Source: Alteromonas macleodii (GTDB taxonomy: Bacteria; Pseudomonadota; Gammaproteobacteria; Enterobacterales; Alteromonadaceae). From it: a DNA stretch of 64,000 nt. Under the pieces are notes generated by a model that was not told the DNA's origin, made no database searches, and was given only the letters and a program-made list of their open reading frames with translations. The position numbers and the translations under genes were made by a program. The stretch lies in the NCBI RefSeq assembly GCF_903772925.1, contig NZ_LR812090.1, positions 624,629 through 688,628 of the forward strand. The letters run 5' to 3'. Positions 1 to 8,562 of this stretch are shown in pieces (position 1 is the first letter of the stretch; each line of letters opens with the position of its first letter).

Positions 1-747
1 ATCTTCTAGACCTTCGCTCTTCTCAATTGCTTCGCAACGACTCTCATCGTAAATGGCAAAAGGAAGATTTACGCGGCGCAGCATTTCAACTAGCCATTGG
101 TGCATGAGCGAGTCTGGAACCAAGATAAGCACGCGCTCGGCACGACCAGTTTTAAGCTGCTGGTGAATAATTAGCGCTGCTTCAATAGTTTTACCAAGCC
201 CTACTTCATCAGCAAGCAATACGCGAGGCGCGTGTCTTCCGCCTACCTCTGACGCTATGTGTAGCTGGTGCGGGATAAGCGATATACGGGCACCGGCAAG
301 GCCGATAGTATTTGAACGCAAATATTCGTATTGATGATCTAGGGCGCGTTCACGTAAGTCGAACCATTTCGGATTGTCTAGTTGCTGACTAAACAGGCGC
401 TTTTCAGGTTGGTTTAAGCGAATGTGGCTGTCTAGCATGGTTTCAGGTAAGCGCACTTGGGCTTTAGTATCTTCACGAAGCCCGTGATAAATAAATAAAC
501 CTTGGCTCTCTTCTTTTTCAGTAATGGTCATTTCCCAGCCATCTTGGCTTTTGACCGTTTCGCCAATTTCGAATATTAGTCGCGTAAGCGGCGCGTCTTG
601 CTTTGTGTATTTTCGCGCTTCGCCTGTTGCCGGATACAACACTTCAACTGAACGGAAATCGTTACCGATAACTACGCCCAGCCCCAGCTCTATTTCGGTG
701 TTGCTTAACCAACGCTGACCAACTAAAAATTGACTATCTGAACTCAT
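1..747 (-). CDS. rapA: RNA polymerase-associated helicase RapA, N-terminal 249 residues (C-terminus outside window)
   Basis: RapA (HepA) is a Swi2/Snf2-type ATPase that binds RNA polymerase and helps recycle it after transcription. The visible 249 residues start MSSDSQFLVGQRWLSNTE, a typical RapA start. They contain the N-terminal Tudor-like region and then the first helicase motif, with DEVGLGKT at residues 180-187. The family is about 960-970 residues, so only the first quarter lies here. The frame is open to the window edge. The start at 747 is the first ATG of the conserved reading frame. Identification is firm; the truncation comes from the window boundary and does not indicate a broken gene. 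Confidence 0.93.
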   Translation of the reverse strand, partial: MSSDSQFLVGQRWLSNTEIELGLGVVIGNDFRSVEVLYPATGEARKYTKQDAPLTRLIFEIGETVKSQDGWEMTITEKEESQGLFIYHGLREDTKAQVRLPETMLDSHIRLNQPEKRLFSQQLDNPKWFDLRERALDHQYEYLRSNTIGLAGARISLIPHQLHIASEVGGRHAPRVLLADEVGLGKTIEAALIIHQQLKTGRAERVLILVPDSLMHQWLVEMLRRVNLPFAIYDESRCEAIEKSEGLED

Positions 748-1144
748 AAATCACCAACCTGTTTTTCGGGGGCGGTATTGTACGCATTGCGTTGTGATAA
801 GTCATTAATACTAGACTATTGGTTGTCGTTTTTACTATATGAGCGCAGAGAGAGAACTAACGACGTGCATGAACATAATCATATGGTCTTTAAACGGCAC
901 TCCTGCCGTATGTAAGGCACCACTACTAAGCCACAACTACCTTGTTGCCCCTCTAAGACGCGGAACAAATGACTTAACACACGATGCCGACTGAAGAAGA
1001 AAACCGCGTCAACATGTTCAGCAGACTTGCTTTGTCATAGGGATGGCGTAAAACTGTCGTATCACTGACCATGGATATTTCTTACTGTTAACGAGGTCAC
1101 GTTTCTAACGTATGTGAAGCGCAGTTAACAGGAGGAAGCGCGAG
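748..1144. other. Intergenic region between rapA and the HTH/DUF4019 gene
   Basis: This 397-bp stretch lies between two divergent genes and must hold both promoters. I found no coding frame, RNA gene or convincing repeat in it. A clear ribosome-binding site (ggagg at 1131-1135) belongs to the gene starting at 1145. Confidence 0.5.
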
Positions 1145-1936
1145 ATGGATATGAAAGTAGACAGTCAAAAGCTTATACAACTACGCAATGCTAAGGCATG
1201 GAGTCAGCAGCATCTGGCCGATGTGTCTGGGTTGAGTTTACGCACTATTCAGCGAATTGAGAAAACCCAATCTGCATCCCATGATTCGATAGGAGCACTT
1301 GCATCAGTGTTCGAAACGACGCCAGATGCCCTCTTTATGGATGAACCCGATGCCGCCGCAAGTCACGCTCAAGTGCAGCAAGCCTCGCAAACTTCTATTG
1401 CGAGGGAAAATCGAGCAGCACATCATACAGTACCGCATCAGGTTTACCGTCCAACAATGTTAAACCACAAAAATGTTCTTTGGGTTACGTTAGCACTCGC
1501 TATTAGTTTGTTTGTAGCTATTTACTATGCGCAAACGGTCAATGCAAATAACGGTAGTAACCAAGTAATCGAAGCTGGCAAACCAGTGAATGTAAGTAGC
1601 GAAGCCCTTGAAAACGCAACAGACTGGTTGCGCTTGATTGATAGCGGTGAATATGAACAAAGCTGGCAAGAAAGTGCGGCTATATTCAGAAGTAATATTT
1701 CCCAAGCAAAATGGGCTGAAGCACTTCAGCTTGTTAGAAAGCCTCTAGGCGATCTAAAAAATCGAGAGTTTGCTTTAGCTCAAGCGCCTTCTTCACTGCC
1801 AGGATTGCCAAAAGGCAATTACCTAATCTTATCATTCAGCACCCAGTTCACTGAAAGTACCTCTATGAATGTAGAAACACTCTCTATGGTAGAGGTAAAT
1901 GGTGAATATAAAGCAATAGGGTACTTCATCAAGTAG
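1145..1936 (+). CDS. Membrane-anchored XRE-family regulator with C-terminal DUF4019-like domain
   Basis: The 263-residue protein has an XRE-type helix-turn-helix at about residues 8-64 (core LADVSGLSLRTIQRIEK). A low-complexity linker follows, then one hydrophobic membrane segment at about 111-129. A C-terminal domain at about 155-263 resembles DUF4019 (WLRLIDSGEYEQSWQESAA). With the HTH N-terminal, this suggests an inner-membrane DNA-binding protein whose DUF4019 domain is periplasmic and may sense something there. ggagg lies 9 nt before the ATG. It converges on the peptidase-like gene, with 9 bp between the stops. Domain boundaries are seen; a one-component transmembrane regulator is inference, and the signal is unknown. 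Confidence 0.75.
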   Translation: MDMKVDSQKLIQLRNAKAWSQQHLADVSGLSLRTIQRIEKTQSASHDSIGALASVFETTPDALFMDEPDAAASHAQVQQASQTSIARENRAAHHTVPHQVYRPTMLNHKNVLWVTLALAISLFVAIYYAQTVNANNGSNQVIEAGKPVNVSSEALENATDWLRLIDSGEYEQSWQESAAIFRSNISQAKWAEALQLVRKPLGDLKNREFALAQAPSSLPGLPKGNYLILSFSTQFTESTSMNVETLSMVEVNGEYKAIGYFIK

Positions 1937-1945
1937 ACCCTTTTA

Positions 1946-3313
1946 TCACTCACCCATGCGATACAGGGTCTGTAAGCCCAGTATCGCCTTTTTATCGTTG
2001 TCGCTAGTTGCATTGTTAATAGCGTCAATAAGTTCAGGTGCGTTATAAGGCTCAAGTAATGCTAAGAAGGTCGCTGTGCCAGGCGGCATGCCTCTACTCA
2101 CTGCTTTTTGAAGTCGTTTCCATACGGTGAACAGCGACTCCTCACCCAATGTTTTTTGCTGCACCACGCTATCGATGGCGCGGTGCATTACCATTCCGCA
2201 CGAGTAATAAAGGTTGAAGTGTCCATTCTTGTAAGCGTCGGCAAGTGTGCTTTGCGTTAAACCTTGCGTGCAGCTTTCAAACGCGTGGGTTATACGCCTT
2301 TTTACATAGCTATTGGCATCTTCATAAAGGTATTTCATAGCTAGTGCCGCAAAGTAGTCGGCGCTACCTTCATGTAACCATGATTGTTCGTCATTCTCTG
2401 AAACACCGGCGGTATTACCTGGCTGATATAAATGTGCTGCTTCGTGGGCAAAGAACCACAACGTCTTATTGGCAAAGTCGCTATTCTCAGCGCGTTTGTC
2501 CAAATCATTTCTGTTCCAGTGCATAAAGATTTGATTTGGCAGCGTGCCGCCTTGTGAGGAATGACCATCAACCATGGCGTAAGAAGCAAATAGCATAGGT
2601 TTCTCGGTGGAAAGTGGGTTAAGAGAGTGTGAGAAATAAGCCATGATATTGGGCATGTCGTACTCAAGCTTAGCTTGTATGCTCTCAGGTAGGGCTGGGT
2701 CAATAAGTGCAACAGCGCTGTCTGTGATAATAGGTTGTTGCTTACCTACATAAACCTGTCTGCCATTATTTTTATCTACCCATGAGGCGCTGCCACTAAC
2801 TACTCTTCCGTTTAAAACGATGTGTTCGCCACTTGGCACTTTAAGGGTGATAGGCCATTCATTATGTTCATCTTCACAAGTATTAGCACAAGCAAACAGA
2901 CGACCAGAATGAAAAGCATTGCCACCGTTCGAAAAGGGCGAAAACGGCGCATAGTCTTTGCCCAAGTGTTTGTAAGTGGGGGTGAGTACAAAAGAAACCT
3001 TAGAAATAGGCTTTCCCGTTTTAGATCGCACAATTTCTTGTTGTGAAATGGTGTCGTAGGCAATCTCAATGTCACTACTTTTTGGTAGCCAGCGAGTGGT
3101 TCTAGAAGCGTCAGGATTTCGGACAAATACTAGCTGTTGTGAAGGCTTATCAAGGGTATAACCTAGCTCCCAGGTAGCACCGCTCTCTGTCTGAGTTTTT
3201 TCAATTACGGTGTCGACCTGACTAGCGAGACTTACGCCATTCGTAAAGTTAGTGATTACCAACACTAAAAGGATGAGAAAGGGATGAGCTATAGTTCGTA
3301 AGGAGGGCATCAA
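1946..3313 (-). CDS. Secreted gluzincin-type metallopeptidase-like protein
   Basis: The 455-residue protein starts with a plausible signal peptide (hydrophobic residues 11-22, cleavage near 30). It has an HEAAH zinc motif at 290-294 and a downstream glutamate in WLHEGSADY (Glu315), about 20 residues later. This HExxH...E spacing is that of gluzincins such as the M1 and M61 families. The N-terminal half, residues 35-210, is probably beta-rich with a cysteine pair (ACANTC). It is therefore likely an exported zinc peptidase or peptidase-like protein. The substrate cannot be told from the sequence. It stands alone, divergent from the double solute-binding protein gene and convergent with the HTH gene. 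Confidence 0.65.
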   Translation of the reverse strand: MMPSLRTIAHPFLILLVLVITNFTNGVSLASQVDTVIEKTQTESGATWELGYTLDKPSQQLVFVRNPDASRTTRWLPKSSDIEIAYDTISQQEIVRSKTGKPISKVSFVLTPTYKHLGKDYAPFSPFSNGGNAFHSGRLFACANTCEDEHNEWPITLKVPSGEHIVLNGRVVSGSASWVDKNNGRQVYVGKQQPIITDSAVALIDPALPESIQAKLEYDMPNIMAYFSHSLNPLSTEKPMLFASYAMVDGHSSQGGTLPNQIFMHWNRNDLDKRAENSDFANKTLWFFAHEAAHLYQPGNTAGVSENDEQSWLHEGSADYFAALAMKYLYEDANSYVKRRITHAFESCTQGLTQSTLADAYKNGHFNLYYSCGMVMHRAIDSVVQQKTLGEESLFTVWKRLQKAVSRGMPPGTATFLALLEPYNAPELIDAINNATSDNDKKAILGLQTLYRMGE

Positions 3314-3510
3314 AACTAAAAGGTCCTTTTTAAGTGTAGTGATAATGGCTTTCTTTAGCGTATTACGAATGTAGCCAATATCAGTATTTGCGTGTATTTC
3401 CCGTAAACGGCGTTAAAATAATGTTAATGAGGATTGGCTAATTTAATGTTAGTTTATTTAGTGATAGTAACGCACTTTTTGTTTTTTTCTGCTATTTAAA
3501 CTTACATCTA

Positions 3511-5607
3511 ATGAATACTGGAAACTATATAATGCCAAATTTAGCGGGTGATGTTGTTTACCCTCTTACCCGTACGTCGATACCTAAAAAGGCGATAGGG
3601 TTATACTTGCTATGTTTGGTTTTTCTACTTGGCACCAATTTTACCTATGCACGCCCTATTGCGCTCGCAACATCAGAGGTAAGCCCCTTTAGCGACAGTC
3701 AAGACGTGTCGAAAGGGTACGTGAATGAAATAGTGGTAAAGGCTTTTGAAGAGTTGGGCGAGCCGCTTAATGTAGAGCGTTACCCTCATGCCCGAGCTTT
3801 AATGTTGGCGAAAACGGGCGCCTTAGACGGTGTATTTCCTGTTCATGACTACGAACGTGTTAATGATGCATTTCTTCTATCTGATGCTATCCCAGCGGGA
3901 TCGAGTGGATTCCTAATTAGGACGAAAGACTTTAAGGGTAGCAGTAAAATACCTAATCTAATTGAATGGCTCAAACGACAAAACTTGCGAGGAATTGGGT
4001 ACCTCAGAGGCACAGTAGCGCCGAAATTTTTATCAAATGAAGCGTTTTTCAATATGTACCCAGGAAAGTCTACGGTTAATCTATTAGATTTACTTGGAAG
4101 AGAGAGAATTGATGTTTTATTTATTGATAAGTATAGCGCCAAGGAAGCATTAGTTAACGAGCGACCTAGCCTCATAGGTGAGTTTATATTTATCCCTGGG
4201 GAGGAAGTGCAAAGCTCCTTTCATCTAGCGCTTTCAAAACAAAACCCTAAGTCTTCCAAGCTTATTGAGAAGTTCAACCTAGCGTTACAGAAACAAAAAC
4301 AGAATGGGCTTTTGGCGCGCACACTCGAAAAGTATGGTGTATATAACACTTCACAAAACGAAGATGCATTAATTGTTGGCGCGCCAGATATTAATGCTGT
4401 TTTTAATGCAAAAGCATACCTGGATAAATACGGCTCCCCTCTATCACAGACAAATATTCAATGGCGAATAATGGATGAAACCGTTTTACGCCGCCGATTG
4501 CTCGGTAATTTTTCAGTTAATGAAAATAGCTTTGATTTGGTACTAATTGGTAATTACGGGCTTCCCATTTGGGCGAAGCGAGATATTCTCGTTCCTTTTA
4601 ACACGCATCCTGACGATTATGACATTAATGACGTCATTCCTGCTGCTCTTCATGCAAACACCGTTGAAGGAAAACTTTACGGGTTACCGTTTGTCGCTGA
4701 AACAACACTGACTTTCTACCGAAAGGACCTGCTAGATAAGTTTAATTTAAGCCTTCCCCCAGTGCTTACATATACCGACGTTAAGGCGCTAGCTCAACAA
4801 GTACATATGCCCGAAAAAGAAATTTACGGCGTAGGGCTTAGAACGCGCGTGGGGTGGGGACAGAATATGGCATTAGTGAGTACCATGGCCAATACCTATG
4901 GGGCATCGTGGTTAGATGAAAAAATGCGACCTACCCTAGACAGCGCAGCGTGGCTTAATGCCGTGAATATGTATGCTGACCTTGCAAAGAACGTTGGCCC
5001 CCCAAGAAATGAAGATATGGGGTGGCAAGAGAACCAAAAACTCTTTGCTCAAGGCAAATTAGCGTTTTTCATTGATGCCTCTTCTTTAGGCGGCGCGCTA
5101 TTTGATAAAAACTTCTCTAAGGTTACTCAATTCACTGGCGTTACTTATGCGCCACTCGGAAAGCAACAGAAAGGAGCGCAGTGGTTTTGGTCATGGAATT
5201 TTGCCATTCCAACACAATCGCGCTATGTGAAGGAGTCCCAGCGACTTGCGCATTTTTTAACATCAAAAACCTTTATTGATGACCTCAAGAAAGTTAGCGG
5301 TGAATACGCGGCCCCTTCAGGTACTAGGCACTCTACGTATTCGAATGCCTATCAGCAAGCTGTGCTTTATGCAGCTTTTGAACACCAAGCATTGAAGTTA
5401 CTTTCAAGCGATGACTTGAGTAATTCTATGATAGGCAGTCAGTTTATTCCTATCCCAGAGTTTACTGCTATTGGCTACGCAGTAGGGGCACAAATAAATG
5501 ACGTGGTTACCGGTAAAAAAAGCGTGAAGGCGGCATTAGAAAGCGCCCAAAACCAAACAGAGATAATTTTAGAGCGCGCTGGGTACTTCACGAACAAAGG
5601 AAACTAG
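3511..5607 (+). CDS. Exported protein with two fused solute-binding modules (SBP_bac_3-like plus SBP_bac_1-like)
   Basis: The 698-residue protein has an N-terminal hydrophobic export signal at about 27-46, with likely cleavage after TYA47. Residues 50-285 look like a family-3 amino-acid-type binding module (YPHARALMLAKTGALDGVFPV region). Residues 295-690 look like a family-1 sugar-type extracellular binding protein (AKRDILVPF, EGKLYGLPFVAETTLTFYRKD, ENQKLFAQGKLAFFID). Typical binding proteins have only one such unit of 250-450 residues. No permease or ATPase gene flanks it. It may be a sensor or scavenger rather than an ABC component. Met8 at 3532 is an alternative start; neither start has a strong Shine-Dalgarno. 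Confidence 0.7.
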   Translation: MNTGNYIMPNLAGDVVYPLTRTSIPKKAIGLYLLCLVFLLGTNFTYARPIALATSEVSPFSDSQDVSKGYVNEIVVKAFEELGEPLNVERYPHARALMLAKTGALDGVFPVHDYERVNDAFLLSDAIPAGSSGFLIRTKDFKGSSKIPNLIEWLKRQNLRGIGYLRGTVAPKFLSNEAFFNMYPGKSTVNLLDLLGRERIDVLFIDKYSAKEALVNERPSLIGEFIFIPGEEVQSSFHLALSKQNPKSSKLIEKFNLALQKQKQNGLLARTLEKYGVYNTSQNEDALIVGAPDINAVFNAKAYLDKYGSPLSQTNIQWRIMDETVLRRRLLGNFSVNENSFDLVLIGNYGLPIWAKRDILVPFNTHPDDYDINDVIPAALHANTVEGKLYGLPFVAETTLTFYRKDLLDKFNLSLPPVLTYTDVKALAQQVHMPEKEIYGVGLRTRVGWGQNMALVSTMANTYGASWLDEKMRPTLDSAAWLNAVNMYADLAKNVGPPRNEDMGWQENQKLFAQGKLAFFIDASSLGGALFDKNFSKVTQFTGVTYAPLGKQQKGAQWFWSWNFAIPTQSRYVKESQRLAHFLTSKTFIDDLKKVSGEYAAPSGTRHSTYSNAYQQAVLYAAFEHQALKLLSSDDLSNSMIGSQFIPIPEFTAIGYAVGAQINDVVTGKKSVKAALESAQNQTEIILERAGYFTNKGN

Positions 5608-5915
5608 CTTGTTTAGCATTGCGTATATGAAAAAAGGCTAAGACGATTGTGCTTTACATTTGTTCTAAATGAAAATAAAAAAAGAAAAAACAGTGCTAAA
5701 TCTTAAAAACTGGATTATGGTGGAATTAAGGGTTCGCTAATTCAACTGACGAACCTTTGAGGCAGAAAGTGTAGTACTGCTTCTCAGTCGACGCGAGTAG
5801 GGGAAGAAGTCCTGTTTCGAGCGGCATTCTCCTACAACCGTAACTGTAGCTTGTTAGTGCGCGGGTTCATAAACGAACTATACGCCTAACCTGGCTTTAT
5901 TTACCGGAGTGAAGG
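5608..5915. other. Intergenic region with an inverted repeat
   Basis: This 308-bp region precedes the PhoH-family gene. It contains a hairpin-capable inverted repeat (AAGGGTTCG at about 5727-5735 against CGAACCTTT at about 5750-5758) with no following T-run. I saw no coding frame or tRNA fold. The rest is unexplained leader and promoter DNA for the gene at 5916. Confidence 0.4.
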
Positions 5916-7313
5916 ATGCCAAAAAAAAATTCTACCGATACTAAGATTTACGTCCTCGATACCAATATTCTGCTGCACGAACCTCACGCTTTTCTCTCCT
6001 TTAAAGAACATGATGTTGTTATTCCAATGACCGTATTGGAAGAACTCGACTACATAAAAGACAGTAAGAAAGACGTGGCGCGCGACGCACGGGTATCCAT
6101 TCGGGCGATGGAGGACTTACTCCACGACGCAACGCCAGAAGATATGCTTGCAGGTGTATCGATGGAAGGACTTGGCGCGGGGCAAACTGCGCCTACAGGT
6201 AGCCTATCTATCTTTGCTGATCTCAATATGGTCGAAGCCCAGCAAGTTTTTACCAGCAACGAGAACGACAACCGTATTATCAACGTTGCGCTGCACTTGC
6301 AAAAGACCTTTGCGCCGCAAAAAGTGGTGTTGGTAACCAAAGACTTAAACATGCGCCTTAAGGCAAAAGGGGCCGGCCTTGCTCATGTTGAGGACTATCG
6401 AACCGACCAGCTTATTACCGATATCAAATATTTATCTCGCGGGTTCCATACCTTTGAGGGAAATTTCTGGGACAGCGTAAAAAGTGTGGATAGCCGCAGT
6501 GAGGGCCGTGACACCATTCACACCATACCAAAATCCATGCTTCCAGAGGCGTATATCAACGAGTTTTTGCTTGATGAAACGAAACAATTCGCAGGCTTGG
6601 TAGAAGAGATTACTGAAGATCACCTAGAGGTACTGGACTTAGGCTACGAACGCTTAATGGGTCGCCACGCCTGGGGTATTACACCTAAAAATATTGGCCA
6701 GGCCATGGCGCTTCACGCCTTGCTAGACCCGCATATTGATATGGTTATTCTCACAGGCCCTGCAGGCAGCGGTAAAACGTTACTTGCGCTAGCGGCTGCC
6801 CTTGAAATGGTGGTAGAACGCAACATGTATGACAAAATCATTGTTACGCGAAGTACGCCAGAAATTGCTGAGTCTATTGGCTTCTTACCGGGTACTGAAG
6901 AAGAAAAAATGCTGCCTTGGTTGGCGGCGATTACTGACTCGCTTGAAGTGCTTCACAAGCATGATGAAAACACCAAAGGCTCGATGAATTACATCATGGA
7001 AAAGGCCAATATCCAGTATAAGTCGGTAAACTTTATGCGGGGGCGAAGCATTCAAAACGCGATCGTAATCTTGGATGAATCGCAGAACTTAACCGCGTCA
7101 CAGCTTAAAACTATTATCACCCGTTGTGGTGAAGGAACTAAGCTCATTGTAGGTGGTAACCTGGCGCAAATAGACAGTAACTACTTAAGTGCTGTGACTT
7201 CGGGCCTGACCTATCTAGTTGAGAAATTTAAAGACTTCTCGGGCAGTGCCACCATTAATCTAGATGGCGTTGTAAGAAGTCGTCTTGCGAGTTTTGCTGA
7301 AGAAAACTTGTAA
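5916..7313 (+). CDS. PIN-domain PhoH-family ATPase
   Basis: The 465-residue protein combines an N-terminal PIN nuclease domain with a C-terminal PhoH-type P-loop ATPase. The PIN part spans about 10-165, with acidic residues in YVLDTN at Asp15, LEELD at Asp45, NDNR and TKDLN. In the ATPase, Walker A GPAGSGKT is at 281-288 and Walker B VILDESQ at 384-390. PIN-PhoH proteins are RNA helicase/ribonuclease candidates linked to RNA turnover. That role is from family knowledge, not shown here. The start ATG has ggagtgaagg just upstream. The gene is monocistronic and ends in a bidirectional terminator. Confidence 0.88.
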   Translation: MPKKNSTDTKIYVLDTNILLHEPHAFLSFKEHDVVIPMTVLEELDYIKDSKKDVARDARVSIRAMEDLLHDATPEDMLAGVSMEGLGAGQTAPTGSLSIFADLNMVEAQQVFTSNENDNRIINVALHLQKTFAPQKVVLVTKDLNMRLKAKGAGLAHVEDYRTDQLITDIKYLSRGFHTFEGNFWDSVKSVDSRSEGRDTIHTIPKSMLPEAYINEFLLDETKQFAGLVEEITEDHLEVLDLGYERLMGRHAWGITPKNIGQAMALHALLDPHIDMVILTGPAGSGKTLLALAAALEMVVERNMYDKIIVTRSTPEIAESIGFLPGTEEEKMLPWLAAITDSLEVLHKHDENTKGSMNYIMEKANIQYKSVNFMRGRSIQNAIVILDESQNLTASQLKTIITRCGEGTKLIVGGNLAQIDSNYLSAVTSGLTYLVEKFKDFSGSATINLDGVVRSRLASFAEENL

Positions 7314-7341
7314 AGCTCCCTCCTTATCGAGCATTTTAACT

Positions 7342-7375
7342 AAAGCGCCTTTATCGCAAAGGCGCTTTTTGTTTT
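7342..7375. terminator. Bidirectional intrinsic terminator
   Basis: An 11-bp perfect stem AAAGCGCCTTT / AAAGGCGCTTT (7342-7352 and 7358-7368) closes a 5-nt loop and is followed by a T-rich run. It sits between the converging PhoH-family and transglutaminase-like genes and can serve both. Confidence 0.85.
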
Positions 7376-8431
7376 TTACTCTACTACTTCCACTTGATAG
7401 CGCCCTGTCACAATGTGGCGTTCAGTATCTTCAGATACTTGTCCAAACGGAATGAGTGCGGGACCAGTTGGGTCATAGAGCACGTAGGTGTCGCCCTCGT
7501 ACTCTATGGTTCTATCATCGACCATTGGCGTCAACGCAATGCCAAGCAAAGCATGATTCGGCAAAAATACCATAATCATCTTTGTCGACGGCAAAAATGC
7601 GCGCACCATTGATGACGCTAGTACCGCTTTACTATCGCAATCACCTAAATTTTGCATGATTACGCTGACAGGCGGCGCATAGCCAGAACCGTTGCTTGCA
7701 ACTCTATCTTCCAAAGTGTCGTACGGGATACTTTGAAGCCAGCTAAGAATCAATGAAAAATAGGCTCTGGAATCTGACTCTGAAGCCACTTTTTCATAAA
7801 ACGCTTGTGATGCTGCTATCAATGGTTTTACCGATTCGGCAACATATCGCACGTGATCCGGTTTTATAGCTTTTTGATTAAACAGGGTAGTGAAGCGAGT
7901 AAAGTAATGATCTTGTAAGTACCTATCGTACTCTTGCTGCTGAATAGCTTTTAAATTATTGAGTATTTCTTCAACTTGCGCTTCGTCTGAGCCTGTAACC
8001 TGAATATCAATAGACTCTCGTTTGGGCGTTATCTTCACACGCGCAACTTTAGGGTCTATTTTTCTTGCTTCTTTGGTTAAAGCAACGACAATGTATCGTT
8101 GTGCTATTTTCGGCTTGTAGTTAGCTTGCTGAGAGGGGGCTTCTTTCATTGCACTTTTAGATAACTCAAAAGAAATCGATTGTCGCGTGTTATCGTTATC
8201 TAGCCATTCGTAGCTAAAATTTACCCCAGTATCCGTGTTAACTTTGCTGTATTTGAGTTGTTCGCCGTGTGCAGCAGTCACTAAACAGAAGCTAGAAAAC
8301 AGCATAAGCATGCTGGCTGGTTTGAATGTGCTAAACGCGTGAAATTGAGACACGAATACATATCTTTTCAACGCATTTCTAATTACTGTCTGTGCACTGC
8401 ACTTCACACTGTTTACCACATCATATCCCAC
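7376..8431 (-). CDS. Exported transglutaminase-like (papain-fold) protein
   Basis: The reading frame gives 351 residues, with a hydrophobic export segment at about 41-55 (SSFCLVTAAHG). The C-terminal half carries the three blocks of a transglutaminase-like triad: Cys in NLGDCDSKAV, His in LPNHALLGI and Asp in VLYDPTGP. The middle region is helical and charged. The start is uncertain: 8431 is a GTG without a clear Shine-Dalgarno, and Met41 (8311) would place the signal segment at the N-terminus. Function is unknown; related folds act as proteases, amidases or cross-linkers. It converges on the PhoH gene. Confidence 0.65.
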   Translation of the reverse strand: MGYDVVNSVKCSAQTVIRNALKRYVFVSQFHAFSTFKPASMLMLFSSFCLVTAAHGEQLKYSKVNTDTGVNFSYEWLDNDNTRQSISFELSKSAMKEAPSQQANYKPKIAQRYIVVALTKEARKIDPKVARVKITPKRESIDIQVTGSDEAQVEEILNNLKAIQQQEYDRYLQDHYFTRFTTLFNQKAIKPDHVRYVAESVKPLIAASQAFYEKVASESDSRAYFSLILSWLQSIPYDTLEDRVASNGSGYAPPVSVIMQNLGDCDSKAVLASSMVRAFLPSTKMIMVFLPNHALLGIALTPMVDDRTIEYEGDTYVLYDPTGPALIPFGQVSEDTERHIVTGRYQVEVVE

Positions 8432-8540
8432 ATATTCATTACATTACTGAGTATGCGCGCCTATGTGTAAAAAACAAGTTTATGCTGAATTCGGTCGGAG
8501 TATGTTGAGAAGCGCAGTCATGAACAGTCGCGCGATAAAT

Positions 8541-8562
8541 AAAAAGGCGACATATGTCGCCT
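8541..8562 (-). terminator. cysG intrinsic terminator overlapping its stop codon
   Basis: AGGCGACATATGTCGCCT (8545-8562) is a perfect 18-bp palindrome followed on the minus strand by TTTTTATTTAT. The cysG stop codon overlaps the 5' arm. Confidence 0.8.

Noticed and set aside
5727..5758. GGTTCG-containing inverted repeat resembling a tRNA T-arm
   Set aside because: No cloverleaf, acceptor stem or anticodon arm could be built around it.
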